From Paraconexibacter algicola (GTDB lineage: Bacteria; Actinomycetota; Thermoleophilia; Solirubrobacterales; Solirubrobacteraceae), in the NCBI RefSeq assembly GCF_003044185.1, contig NZ_PYYB01000001.1, positions 2,748,978 through 2,812,977 of the forward strand: a stretch of 64,000 nt of DNA, in the 5' to 3' direction. Of this stretch, positions 7,365 through 15,042 are shown piece after piece. Under the pieces are notes generated by a model. The model was not told where the DNA came from. It saw only the letters and a program-made list of their open reading frames with translations, and did no database searches. Position numbers and translations under genes: made by a program. How positions within the stretch are numbered: the first letter of the stretch is position 1; each line of letters opens with the position of its first letter.

Positions 7365-8519
7365 CTACGCCAGACCGGCGGCCTGCGCGAGCAGTCGCTC
7401 GCGCTCGGCGTCGCTGGCGAACAGGTGCTGCTGCACCCGTGCGAGCCCGCCGATGTCGTGCACGTCGCCGTCGAGCTGCGGGACGAGCACGGGGTCGCTG
7501 ACCCGCAGCTCCTCCTGCAGCCGGGCGATCGCGCGGCGGTCGCGGCGGGCGAGCGCCTGCGCCTCCGCGTAGGTCTTCGCGACCTTGCCGGCGAGCGAGC
7601 CGCCGAGCCCCTCGGTCAGGGACGCGGTCAGGGCGGGGACGTCGACCTCCTCGTCGCCGGCGCCGGGCGTGACGCGGTTGACGATCAGCCCCCCGAACGG
7701 CATCCGCGCCTCGTCGAGCTTGCCCCGGAAGAAGATCGCCTCGTCGACCGGCTCGCGCTGGGGCGAGGTGACGATGAGGAACGTCGTGCCCGGGTCGGCG
7801 AGCAGGGCCTTCACCCCGGACGCCCGCTCGGTGAAGCCGTCGATGATCCCGCCGAGCGCCCGGAAGAAGACGCTGAGGTCCTGGAGCAGGTCGACGCCGG
7901 TGACGCGCTTGAGCACGCTGAAGACGACCCCGGTGCCGCGCGCGGCGACCTTCGCCGCGAGCCCGGACGGGGCGAGGAAGAGCTTCAGCGCCCGGCCCTC
8001 GAAGAAGCTCGTGAGCCGGTCCGGGGCGTCGAGGAAGTCCAACGCGTTGCGCGACGGCGGCGTGTCGAGGATCACCACGTCGTAGTTGCCGTCGCGGTCG
8101 AGCTCGTAGAGCTTCGCGATCGCGGTGAACTCCTGGGTGCCCGCGACCGCCCCGGAGAGCTCCTGGTAGATGCGGTTGTCGAGGATCTCGCGGCGGGTGC
8201 GCTCGTCGGGGGAGAGGCGCTCGATCAGCTCGTCGAAGGTCCGCTTGGCGTCGAGCATCATCGCCCACAGCTCGCCGCGGACCTCGACGCCGGCCTGCGC
8301 GAACAGCGCCGGGTCGACGCGGTGCGGCTCGTTGCCGAGCTCCTCGAGCCCGAGCGCGCTCGCGAGCCGCCGGGCGGGATCGATCGTCACGACGGCGACC
8401 CGCTTGCCCTCGGCGGCGAGGCCGAGCGCGATCGCGGCGGACGTCGTCGTCTTGCCGACTCCGCCGGAGCCCGCCACGATGCAGACCCGCTTGCCCTCGA
8501 GGCGGCGCGCGACGCTCAC
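7365..8519 (-). CDS. ArsA/Get3-like ATPase, second of a pair (BagB/Rv3680-like)
   Basis: 384 residues, close to the 386 of mycobacterial Rv3680. The N-terminal P-loop reads VAGSGGVGKTTTSAA, so the deviant Walker A signature lysine (GKGGVGKT) is replaced by serine. Switch and Walker B-like elements follow (VVTIDPARRLASALG, then YDVVILDTPPSRNALDFLDAP). Its GTG start overlaps the stop of the upstream paralogue in GTGA. By analogy with Rv3679/Rv3680 the two likely form a cytoplasmic heterodimeric ATPase related to tail-anchored-protein or anion ATPases. No membrane partner such as ArsB is nearby. The pair resemblance is from memory of the mycobacterial genes. Confidence 0.88.
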   Translation of the reverse strand: MSVARRLEGKRVCIVAGSGGVGKTTTSAAIALGLAAEGKRVAVVTIDPARRLASALGLEELGNEPHRVDPALFAQAGVEVRGELWAMMLDAKRTFDELIERLSPDERTRREILDNRIYQELSGAVAGTQEFTAIAKLYELDRDGNYDVVILDTPPSRNALDFLDAPDRLTSFFEGRALKLFLAPSGLAAKVAARGTGVVFSVLKRVTGVDLLQDLSVFFRALGGIIDGFTERASGVKALLADPGTTFLIVTSPQREPVDEAIFFRGKLDEARMPFGGLIVNRVTPGAGDEEVDVPALTASLTEGLGGSLAGKVAKTYAEAQALARRDRRAIARLQEELRVSDPVLVPQLDGDVHDIGGLARVQQHLFASDAERERLLAQAAGLA

Positions 8520-9472
8520 GACGCCACCGCCGCGGCCGTCCGCTCCAGCCGGCGGCCGAGCAGCCCGCCGAGGCCGTCGAGCTCGGCGGGGGAGAGGTCG
8601 CCGTCCCCGGCGAACGGGAGCGTCACCACGGGCACGTCGCTGCCCTGCAGCGCGCGACGCAGTCGCCCGAGCTGGGCCTGCTGCTCGCGGGTGACGTCGT
8701 GCGCCCGGCGCACGGCCCGCGCGACCGGGGCCGGCGCGGCGGCGCTCGCGCGCTCCACCTCGGGGCCGGTCAGGCGCGCGGCGCGCACCGCGTTGGCGAC
8801 GACGAGCGCGGGCTCGGCGCCGAGGACGCGGCGCAGGTCGTCGCGGAGCATGAGCGTCTCGCCGACGGGCAGCTCCTCCGCGGTGGTGACGGCGAGCACG
8901 GCGGTGCGGCGGGGATCGAGCAGCATCTCGCTGATCGTACGGCCCTGTCGGGCGATCGGACCGACGCGCGCGGCGTCCGCGAACGTGCGGGGGGCGTCGA
9001 GCAGCGCGACGGCGTGCCCGGTGGCCGGTGCGTCGACGACGACGAGGTCGTACGGGCGGGCACCGGGCGTGCGGCGCGTGTCCTGCGCGAGCTCCCAGAT
9101 CTTCCCGACGGTCAGCAGCTCCCGGAACCCCGGGGTGGCGGCGGCCAGGTAGGCGAACGCGCGGCTGCCGGTCAGCACGTCGGCCATCGCGCGGACTGGC
9201 AGCTGGTCGGCGAGGTACTCGCGCAGGGCGGGCTCGGCGTCCACGGAGACGTGCACGAGCCCGTCGGTGAGCGGACGCTCGCGGAAGACGTCGGCGGGGC
9301 CGAGGCCGAAGGCGCGGGAGACGTGGTCGCGGGCGGCGACCTCGACCAGCGCGACCCGCCGGCCGCGCCGTGCCGCGTGCAGCGCGAACGCGGTCGCGAC
9401 CGTCGTCTTGCCGACCCCGCCCTTGCCCGTGACGAGCACGAGCCGCCGGTCCAGCAGCGGCAGGTCGCTCAC
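8516..9472 (-). CDS. ArsA/Get3-like ATPase, first of a pair (BagA/Rv3679-like)
   Basis: 318 residues from a GTG. The N-terminus is LVLVTGKGGVGKTTVATAFAL, with the intact signature lysine of the deviant Walker A motif. A DAPATGHAVALLDAPRTF segment corresponds to Walker B/switch II, and VANAVRAARL resembles the adenine-binding region. It overlaps both neighbours by 4 bp (bicupin upstream, second ATPase downstream), so the three are translationally coupled. One partner keeps the signature lysine and the other lacks it, which suggests an asymmetric heterodimer in which hydrolysis at the two sites differs. The client is unknown. Confidence 0.87.
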   Translation of the reverse strand: MSDLPLLDRRLVLVTGKGGVGKTTVATAFALHAARRGRRVALVEVAARDHVSRAFGLGPADVFRERPLTDGLVHVSVDAEPALREYLADQLPVRAMADVLTGSRAFAYLAAATPGFRELLTVGKIWELAQDTRRTPGARPYDLVVVDAPATGHAVALLDAPRTFADAARVGPIARQGRTISEMLLDPRRTAVLAVTTAEELPVGETLMLRDDLRRVLGAEPALVVANAVRAARLTGPEVERASAAAPAPVARAVRRAHDVTREQQAQLGRLRRALQGSDVPVVTLPFAGDGDLSPAELDGLGGLLGRRLERTAAAVAS

Positions 9473-10404
9473 TCGCCGTCCCAGTAGTCGACGGGCTCGA
9501 CGCGGAAGCACTGCCCGGCGATCGCGATCTTCCCCGAGCGCGGGTAGTGGACGACGTCCGCCGGGACCCGCGTGCCCCACGACAGGTAGGTCATGCCCTG
9601 CGGCCCGCCGCGCAGCGCGTGCGCGACCGCGGTGCCGGGCGGGCGGGCCAGCACCGAGCCGGCGCGCAGCGGCACCTCGTCGTCGCCGAGCAGCGCGTGC
9701 CCGTCGCCGTCGAGCACGACGAACAGCTCCTCCTCGGCGCTGTGCCAGTGCGGCGGGCAGCTCAGGGCCCCGGGCGCGATCCACGTGTGCCGCAGGCCGG
9801 TGCTGCGGGCGCCGAGATGCTCGCCCAGGCGCCGCTCGACGCCCTCGTACCCGGGGCGGTCGTAGCGCTCGGCCGGGACGTCGTCGCGGTGCGCGACGGT
9901 CGCGGGCCGCGTCGGCTCGGGCCCGCCGGCGGGCATCGGCAGCGGACCCGCCGTCACCTCCGCGGCGTACGGGTCGGCGACCTCGGCGGGCAGCCAGCGC
10001 GGCCCGACGCGCATCACGCCCGCGTGGGGAAGCCAGGTGAGGTTCGTGGCGCTCGCGGGCCCGAACACGAGCACGTCGAGGCCGTCGGGGCCGGCGATCA
10101 GCGTGTGCGCCTCCGCGTGGATGCGGTGCAGCAGCACGTCGCCGTCCGCGATCGCGTGCGTGCGGCCGTCCTGCCAGCTCAGCCCGCCGCCCGCGAGCAC
10201 GTAGACGAGCTCCTCCTCGTCGCCGTGCACGTGCGCCGGGGTCGTCCGGCCGCCCGGCGGGACGACGAACCGCGTGACGCCCGCGCCCACCGCACCGATG
10301 TCCCGGGCGAGCCGCTGCTCCTGGCAGCGCAGCTCGCCGGCGGCGACGGCGACGGTCGCGACGGCGTCCCGGTGCGTGACGTTGGGATGCCCCTCGCACT
10401 CCAT
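9469..10404 (-). CDS. Bicupin (two-domain cupin) protein
   Basis: 311 residues with two cupin barrels. The first (about residues 40-110) has PAHVHGDEEELVYVLAGG, and the second (about 215-280) has CPPHWHSAEEELFVVLDGDG. Each shows the GxxxHxH..E pattern of cupin motif 1, so both probably bind metal. Bicupins include oxalate decarboxylases and dioxygenases, but the substrate cannot be inferred. It is the first gene of a minus-strand operon with the ArsA-like pair, joined by a 4-bp overlap, which is an unusual partnership. On its strand a TAGCGT hexamer (10419-10414) ends 9 nt before the ATG, a candidate leaderless promoter. Confidence 0.85.
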   Translation of the reverse strand: MECEGHPNVTHRDAVATVAVAAGELRCQEQRLARDIGAVGAGVTRFVVPPGGRTTPAHVHGDEEELVYVLAGGGLSWQDGRTHAIADGDVLLHRIHAEAHTLIAGPDGLDVLVFGPASATNLTWLPHAGVMRVGPRWLPAEVADPYAAEVTAGPLPMPAGGPEPTRPATVAHRDDVPAERYDRPGYEGVERRLGEHLGARSTGLRHTWIAPGALSCPPHWHSAEEELFVVLDGDGHALLGDDEVPLRAGSVLARPPGTAVAHALRGGPQGMTYLSWGTRVPADVVHYPRSGKIAIAGQCFRVEPVDYWDGE

Positions 10405-10472
10405 CCGGCGCCGACGCTATCGCACGCGTCACGGAAGGAAACATCGCGTGCAGGGCGAAAACACGGGGCGGA

Positions 10473-10495
10473 GCAGCCCCCAGCCGGGGGGCTGC
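10473..10495 (+). other. Hairpin in the 5' leader of parA
   Basis: A perfect 9-bp stem (GCAGCCCCC pairing with GGGGGCTGC) closes a 5-nt loop, 26 nt before the predicted parA start. No T-tract follows on either strand. It lies in the 117-bp divergent gap between the bicupin and parA, so it is not a terminator for a same-strand upstream gene. It may influence parA mRNA stability or translation. I could not match the leader to a known riboswitch class. Confidence 0.45.
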
Positions 10496-10521
10496 GCACC
10501 GTTTCAGCCATCGGAGCCACC

Positions 10522-11298
10522 GTGGAGAGCGTGGAGCACAAGCCCAAGGTCATCGTCTTCGCGAACCAGAAGGGCGGCGTCGCCAAGACGACGACGACCC
10601 TGAACCTCGCCGTCGCGTTCGCTGAGCGCGGCCACCGCGTCCTGTGCGTGGACATGGACCCCCAGGGCAACCTGACGATGTCGCAGGGCATCGACCCCGA
10701 CGGGCTCGAGCAGTCGATGTTCGACGTCCTCGTCCACCAGCTGCCGATCCGCGAGATCATCCGAAAGCGCGAGATCGACGTCGCGTGCGCCTCGATCGAC
10801 CTCGCCGGGGCGGAGATCGCGATGTCGACGATGATCGGTCGCGAGCGCGCCCTGGAGAAGGCGTTCCGCGCGATCAAGGACGACTACGACTTCATCTGCA
10901 TCGACACGCCGCCGAGCCTCGGGCTGCTCACGATCAACGCCCTGACGGCCGCGGACAAGGTGATCGTCCCCGTCCAGTGCGAGTATCTCTCCATGCGCGG
11001 GCTGATCCAGCTCCAGAACACCCTCGCGATGATCCGCGAGAACCTCAATCCGCACGTCGAGATCGAGGGGATCCTCCCCACGCTGATGGACACCCGCACG
11101 GTGCACGCCAAGGAGGCGATCGAGATCCTCGAGGAGAACTTCGGGGATCGCGTCTTCGCCTCGCGGATCAAGAAGACGGTCCGCTTCGCCGAGGCGCCCG
11201 TGAAGGGGATGTCGGTGCTCAAGTACGAACCGGACGGCATGGCCGCCCAGTCCTATCGCGATCTCGCGAAGGAGGTCCTCACCCATGGAGAGCGGTAA
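10522..11298 (+). CDS. ParA/MinD-superfamily ATPase next to ftsZ
   Basis: 258 residues. The deviant Walker A motif is NQKGGVAKTTTTLNLA, with the signature lysine present and Ala replacing the usual second Gly. Switch I/Walker A' is CVDMDPQGNLT and Walker B is DFICIDTPPSLGLLTINAL. The end (RFAEAPVKGMSVLKYEPDGMAAQSYRDLAKEV) is typical of chromosomal ParA/Soj proteins. No MinD-type C-terminal amphipathic helix is seen, so nucleoid association is likelier than membrane binding. The GTG at 10522 is preceded by GGAG with 5-nt spacing; a GTG at 10531 is an alternative. There is no parB; the next gene, overlapping by 14 nt, is ftsZ. See the findings for the proposed partnership. Confidence 0.93.
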   Translation: MESVEHKPKVIVFANQKGGVAKTTTTLNLAVAFAERGHRVLCVDMDPQGNLTMSQGIDPDGLEQSMFDVLVHQLPIREIIRKREIDVACASIDLAGAEIAMSTMIGRERALEKAFRAIKDDYDFICIDTPPSLGLLTINALTAADKVIVPVQCEYLSMRGLIQLQNTLAMIRENLNPHVEIEGILPTLMDTRTVHAKEAIEILEENFGDRVFASRIKKTVRFAEAPVKGMSVLKYEPDGMAAQSYRDLAKEVLTHGER

Positions 11299-12895
11299 GC
11301 GCGCGTCGATGCGGGAGGGCCCCCTCGCGGCCCTGTTCCGCAAGACCGAAGAGGTCCAGGAGAACATCGCGCGCGCCGAGGGCGCCGCGACCGAGCCGCC
11401 GCCGCCGCAGGCGTCCGCGCCCGTCGCGCCGCCGCAGGCCGCGGCGCCGGCGCCCGCGCCCGCCGCGCCCGCGCCGATCCCCGGACAGCAGGAGCTCGCT
11501 CCCGCCCCGGCGACGCCGGCGGCGCGAGCCCAGGCCGGTGCGCGGGGGGACTACCCGCACCCGTCGCTCGGCGCCGTCCCGGCCGAGCCGCAGGCGCTGC
11601 CCGTCCCCGAGCCCGCACCGCTGCCCGTCGCCGAGCCGTTCGCGGCCGCCGACCCGTACGCGCGGCAGCCCGCCACGCAGGCGCCGCACACCGTGGCCCC
11701 GGACGTGACGCCGCCGCCCGCCCCGATCCAGCACGACCCGTACGCCCGCGACCGCGGCTCCGCGTGGGGCTCCGCGCAGCCGGTCGGCCAGCCGGTCATC
11801 CGCGTGGTCGGCGTCGGTGGCGCCGGCGTCAACGCGGTCAACCGCATGGTCGAGGCGGAGGTCGAGGGCGTCGAGTTCATCGCCGTCAACACCGACGTGC
11901 AGTCGCTGCAGCAGTCGACCGCCGACATCACCCTGCACATCGGCCCGCAGATCACGCGCGGCCTGGGGGCGGGCTCCAACCCGGAGCTCGGTCGGGCCTC
12001 CGCGATGGAGGAGTACGACAAGGTCAAGGCGCTGCTCAAGGGCTCCGACATGGTCTTCATCGCGGCCGGTGCCGGTGGCGGCACGGGCACGGGCGCCGCG
12101 CCGGTCGTGGCGCGCATCGCGCGGGAGATCGGCGCCCTCACGGTCGGGATCGTCACGAAGCCGTTCGGCTTCGAGGGCAACCGCCGGATGAAGGCCGCCG
12201 ACATGGGCGTCGAGGCGCTCGGCGACGAGGTCGACACGCTGATCGTGGTGCCGAACAACCGGCTCCTCGACGTGCTCGACAAGAAGATCTCGATGGTCGA
12301 CGCGTTCCGGGTCGCCGACGACGTGCTGCGTCAGGGCGTCCAGGGCATCTCCGATCTCGTCACCCTTCCGGGGCTCATCAACCTCGACTTCGCGGACGTC
12401 CGCACGATCATGTCGGAGGCCGGCAACGCGCTGCTGGGCATCGGCATGGGCGACGGGGAGGACCGGGCGCTCGAGGCCGCCCAGCAGGCGGTCAGCTCGC
12501 CGCTGCTGGAGACGAGCATGGAGGGCGCCCGCAAGATCCTGCTGTCGATCACCGCGGGCCGGGACCTCTCGCTGTGGGAGGTCAACGAGGCCGCCAAGGC
12601 GGTGGCCGAGGCCGCGCACCCGGAGGCGAACATCATCTTCGGCGCGATGGTCGACGAGAAGCTCGAGGACCAGGTCTGGGTCACGGTCGTGGCGACCGGC
12701 TTCGGCGACACGCCGGGGCGGCCCGCCGCCCGCCGTCCGATCGAGGAGCCGCGGGGCGAGCCGCGCGTCGAGCGCCGCACGGCGAGCGGTCGCACCGGCG
12801 AGTTCCGTGCGGTCGACACGCGCCGTCCCGGGCGCAGCTCGGGCGGTCTCGGCGTCGGCGAGCTCGACGTCCCGGAGTTCATCCCCCGCGGGTGA
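11285..12895 (+). CDS. ftsZ: FtsZ with a long N-terminal extension
   Basis: 536 residues. The GTPase domain begins around residue 171 (VIRVVGVGGAGVNAVNRM) and carries the tubulin signature in AGAGGGTGTGAAP, NLDFADVR for the T7 loop, and a C-terminal peptide LDVPEFIPRG for FtsA/SepF-type partners. The usual N-terminal spacer is 10-20 residues; here 170 residues precede the domain, starting GKRASMREGPLAALFRKTEE and continuing as a Pro/Ala-rich linker. The ATG at 11285 has AAGGAGG nine nucleotides upstream, inside parA, so the extension is likely translated. FtsZ polymerises into the division ring. The gene is outside any dcw cluster and overlaps parA; a second, canonical ftsZ elsewhere is possible. 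Confidence 0.95.
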   Translation: MESGKRASMREGPLAALFRKTEEVQENIARAEGAATEPPPPQASAPVAPPQAAAPAPAPAAPAPIPGQQELAPAPATPAARAQAGARGDYPHPSLGAVPAEPQALPVPEPAPLPVAEPFAAADPYARQPATQAPHTVAPDVTPPPAPIQHDPYARDRGSAWGSAQPVGQPVIRVVGVGGAGVNAVNRMVEAEVEGVEFIAVNTDVQSLQQSTADITLHIGPQITRGLGAGSNPELGRASAMEEYDKVKALLKGSDMVFIAAGAGGGTGTGAAPVVARIAREIGALTVGIVTKPFGFEGNRRMKAADMGVEALGDEVDTLIVVPNNRLLDVLDKKISMVDAFRVADDVLRQGVQGISDLVTLPGLINLDFADVRTIMSEAGNALLGIGMGDGEDRALEAAQQAVSSPLLETSMEGARKILLSITAGRDLSLWEVNEAAKAVAEAAHPEANIIFGAMVDEKLEDQVWVTVVATGFGDTPGRPAARRPIEEPRGEPRVERRTASGRTGEFRAVDTRRPGRSSGGLGVGELDVPEFIPRG

Positions 12896-12896
12896 T

Positions 12897-12912
12897 CTGA
12901 CCGGACGGTCAG
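12897..12912. promoter_or_regulatory. Perfect palindrome after ftsZ
   Basis: CTGACCG and CGGTCAG (7-bp arms) are separated by GA, starting 2 nt after the ftsZ stop. The 2-nt centre favours a protein-binding site over a hairpin. A TATATT hexamer, very AT-rich for this genome, follows at 12941-12946 and could be the -10 of a promoter for the gamma-glutamyltransferase operon, with the palindrome about 30 bp upstream of it. Confidence 0.45.
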
Positions 12913-12980
12913 TCGCGACGCACGCCGCGACGGATCCGGCTATATTCACAGTCCGTCTCCTGAGGGGGAGAGCGTGCCGT

Positions 12981-13008
12981 CGGCCCCGGAACCCGCGTTC
13001 CGGGGCCG
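12981..13008 (+). terminator. Strong GC-rich hairpin between ftsZ and ggt
   Basis: Perfect 11-bp arms (CGGCCCCGGAA / TTCCGGGGCCG) around a 6-nt loop. There is no T-run after it, so it is either a non-canonical terminator of the parA-ftsZ transcript or a leader structure of the ggt mRNA, which begins translation 38 nt later. If the TATATT at 12941 is a real -10 box, the hairpin would lie in the ggt leader. Confidence 0.5.
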
Positions 13009-13045
13009 ATGTCGTTCCGGGACGGTTTCCTGGAAGGATGCCGCG

Positions 13046-14530
13046 ATGCCCAGCCGCGGAGTCGTCGCCGCCGGACACCCGCTCAGCGCGGAGGCCGGCG
13101 CGCGCGTGCTGCGCGAGGGCGGCAACGCGGTCGACGCCGCGGTCGCCTCGATGCTCACCTCGTTCACGGCCGAGCCGCTGCTCACCGGGCCGGGGGCGGG
13201 CGGCTACCTGCTGGTGGCCGGGCCGGGGGTCGAGCCGGTGCTGCTGGACTTCTTCGTCGCCGCGCCCGGGCAGGGCGGTGGTGACGCGCCGCGCGCCGCG
13301 CTGCTGCCGGTGCACGTCTCGTTCGGCGACGCGGTGCAGGTCTTCAACGTCGGGCCCGCGTCGATCGGCGCGTGGGGCATGCCCGCCGGGCTGGCGACCG
13401 CGATCGACCGCTGGGGCACCGTGCCCCTGGCGGACCTGTGCGCCCCGGCGGCCGCGCACGCCCGCGCCGGCGTGCCGCTGAACGCGCCGCAGGGCTACGT
13501 GTCGGAGATCCTCGAGGCGATCCTCGTCTCGACGCCCGAGGCCGCCGCGCTGTTCGCCCCCGGGGGCCGGGCGCTGCGCGAGGGCGACGTGTTCGCGTTC
13601 CCGGAGCTCGGCGACGCGATCGAGCGGCTGGGGGCCGAGGGCGCGGAGCCGTTCTACACCGGGGAGATCGCCCGGCGCGTGCTCGCGTGGCTGGCCGACC
13701 GCGGGGCGGTGCTCACCGCGCAGGACCTCGCCGACTACGGCGCGATCGCCCGCGAGCCGGTGCGGGTCGCCTACCGGGGCCGGGAGATCGCGACGAACCC
13801 GCCGCCGTCGGCGGGCGGAGCGCTGATCGCGCTGGCCCTCGCGACGCTCGAGCGCGACGACCGCGCCGGGGCGCCCGGGCCGGCCCGGCTCGTGGAGGTG
13901 ATGGAGGCCGTGCAGGCGCGGCGCACGCCCGCCTTCGTGAAGGGCCTGGACCGTCCCGGCTTCGCGGAGGAGCTGCTCGCGACGCAGCTCGGCTCCACCA
14001 CGCACGTCTCGGTCCTCGACGGCGACGGGCTGGCCTGCGCGATCACCGCCACCAACGGGGAGGGCTCGGGGATCGTCGTCCCGGGCACCGGCATGCACCC
14101 GAACAACATGATGGGCGAGGAGGACCTCAACCCGCTGGGCTTCCACGCCTTCCCACCCGGGCGGCGGATGCCGTCGATGATGGCGCCGACCGTGGTCCGC
14201 GGCGACCGCGGCGTCGAGCTGGTCCTCGGCAGCGCCGGGTCCAACCGCATCCGCTCGGCGATCCTCCAGACGGTGATCGGGGTCGTCGACCGCGGCCTCG
14301 ACGCGCAGGAGGCGGTGGTCGCGCCGCGGCTGCACTTCGAGGACGACACCGTCTACGCGGAGCCGGGGATCGACCTCGCCGCGCTGCGCGCCGCGGGCCG
14401 CACCGTCGCCCCGTTCCGGGCGCGCAACCTCTTCTTCGGGGGCGTGCAGGCGGTCCAGCACGACCCGGACAGCGGTCGCACGACCGCGGGCGGCGACCCG
14501 CGCCGCGGCGGTGCGGCGGTGCACGCATGA
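13046..14530 (+). CDS. Gamma-glutamyltransferase family protein (Ntn hydrolase)
   Basis: 494 residues. The N-terminus GVVAAGHPLSAEAGARVLREGGNAVDAAVA is the family pattern. The autoprocessing site GSTTHVSVLDGDG places the nucleophile at about Thr318, dividing the precursor into large and small subunits. ATNGEGSGIVVPGTGMHPNNMM and PGRRMPSMMAPT in the small subunit bind the glutamyl moiety. No signal peptide is seen, so it may be cytoplasmic or a related acylase-type Ntn hydrolase. GGAAGG eight nucleotides before the ATG supports this start over an upstream GTG at 12974 that would add 24 unconserved residues. It overlaps the lipoprotein gene by 4 bp. Confidence 0.9.
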   Translation: MPSRGVVAAGHPLSAEAGARVLREGGNAVDAAVASMLTSFTAEPLLTGPGAGGYLLVAGPGVEPVLLDFFVAAPGQGGGDAPRAALLPVHVSFGDAVQVFNVGPASIGAWGMPAGLATAIDRWGTVPLADLCAPAAAHARAGVPLNAPQGYVSEILEAILVSTPEAAALFAPGGRALREGDVFAFPELGDAIERLGAEGAEPFYTGEIARRVLAWLADRGAVLTAQDLADYGAIAREPVRVAYRGREIATNPPPSAGGALIALALATLERDDRAGAPGPARLVEVMEAVQARRTPAFVKGLDRPGFAEELLATQLGSTTHVSVLDGDGLACAITATNGEGSGIVVPGTGMHPNNMMGEEDLNPLGFHAFPPGRRMPSMMAPTVVRGDRGVELVLGSAGSNRIRSAILQTVIGVVDRGLDAQEAVVAPRLHFEDDTVYAEPGIDLAALRAAGRTVAPFRARNLFFGGVQAVQHDPDSGRTTAGGDPRRGGAAVHA

Positions 14531-14967
14531 CCCGTCGGGGGCCCGTCGCCGCCCTGGCGCTGGGCGCCGTGCTCGCGGGGTGCGCGGGCGGCACGCCGTC
14601 CCCCGACCTCTTCGTCGTCGAGCGCAGCGGCACCAACCCCGGGGCGCAGCTGCGCCTGCGCGTGACCGACGGCGGCTTCGTCAGCTGCAACGGCGGCCCG
14701 GAGCGGGCGATCAGCTCCGACCAGCTGATCGACGCGCGCGACATCGTCCGCGACCTCAACGACGACGACCGCGAGGACACCCCGGGCCTGCTGCGCACCC
14801 GCCCGTCGCTGCCGCCGCGCCCCGGGTCGCAGCTGCGCTACGTCGTGCGCGCCGAGGACGGCAGCGCCCGCTTCGCCGACAACGCCGCCGACGCCCCGGA
14901 GGCGTACCTGAAGCTCGCGGCGCTCGTGCGCGCCCTCGCCAAGGGCCCCTGCGGCCTGCCGCGCTAG
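14527..14967 (+). CDS. Putative lipoprotein of unknown function
   Basis: 146 residues. The signal sequence ends in a lipobox (AVLAGCAGG), predicting lipid attachment at the cysteine and location on the outer face of the membrane. The mature part holds two further cysteines (VSCNGG and GPCGLP) that could form a disulfide. No domain is recognised. The start ATG overlaps the gamma-glutamyltransferase stop (ATGA), so it is the second gene of that operon. Confidence 0.8.
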   Translation: MTRRGPVAALALGAVLAGCAGGTPSPDLFVVERSGTNPGAQLRLRVTDGGFVSCNGGPERAISSDQLIDARDIVRDLNDDDREDTPGLLRTRPSLPPRPGSQLRYVVRAEDGSARFADNAADAPEAYLKLAALVRALAKGPCGLPR

Positions 14968-15042
14968 GGCCATCAGCGCGGCTTCTCCCCGTCCCCAGAA
15001 GACCGACTGGCGCCGCCGGTCGCGCAATGGGATCGTGCGCCG

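Noticed and set aside
11285-11790. FtsZ N-terminal extension as an annotation artefact
   Set aside because: A strong AAGGAGG site at suitable spacing precedes the ATG at 11285 and no internal start with a Shine-Dalgarno sequence lies near the GTPase domain, so the long form is preferred; it still needs protein evidence.
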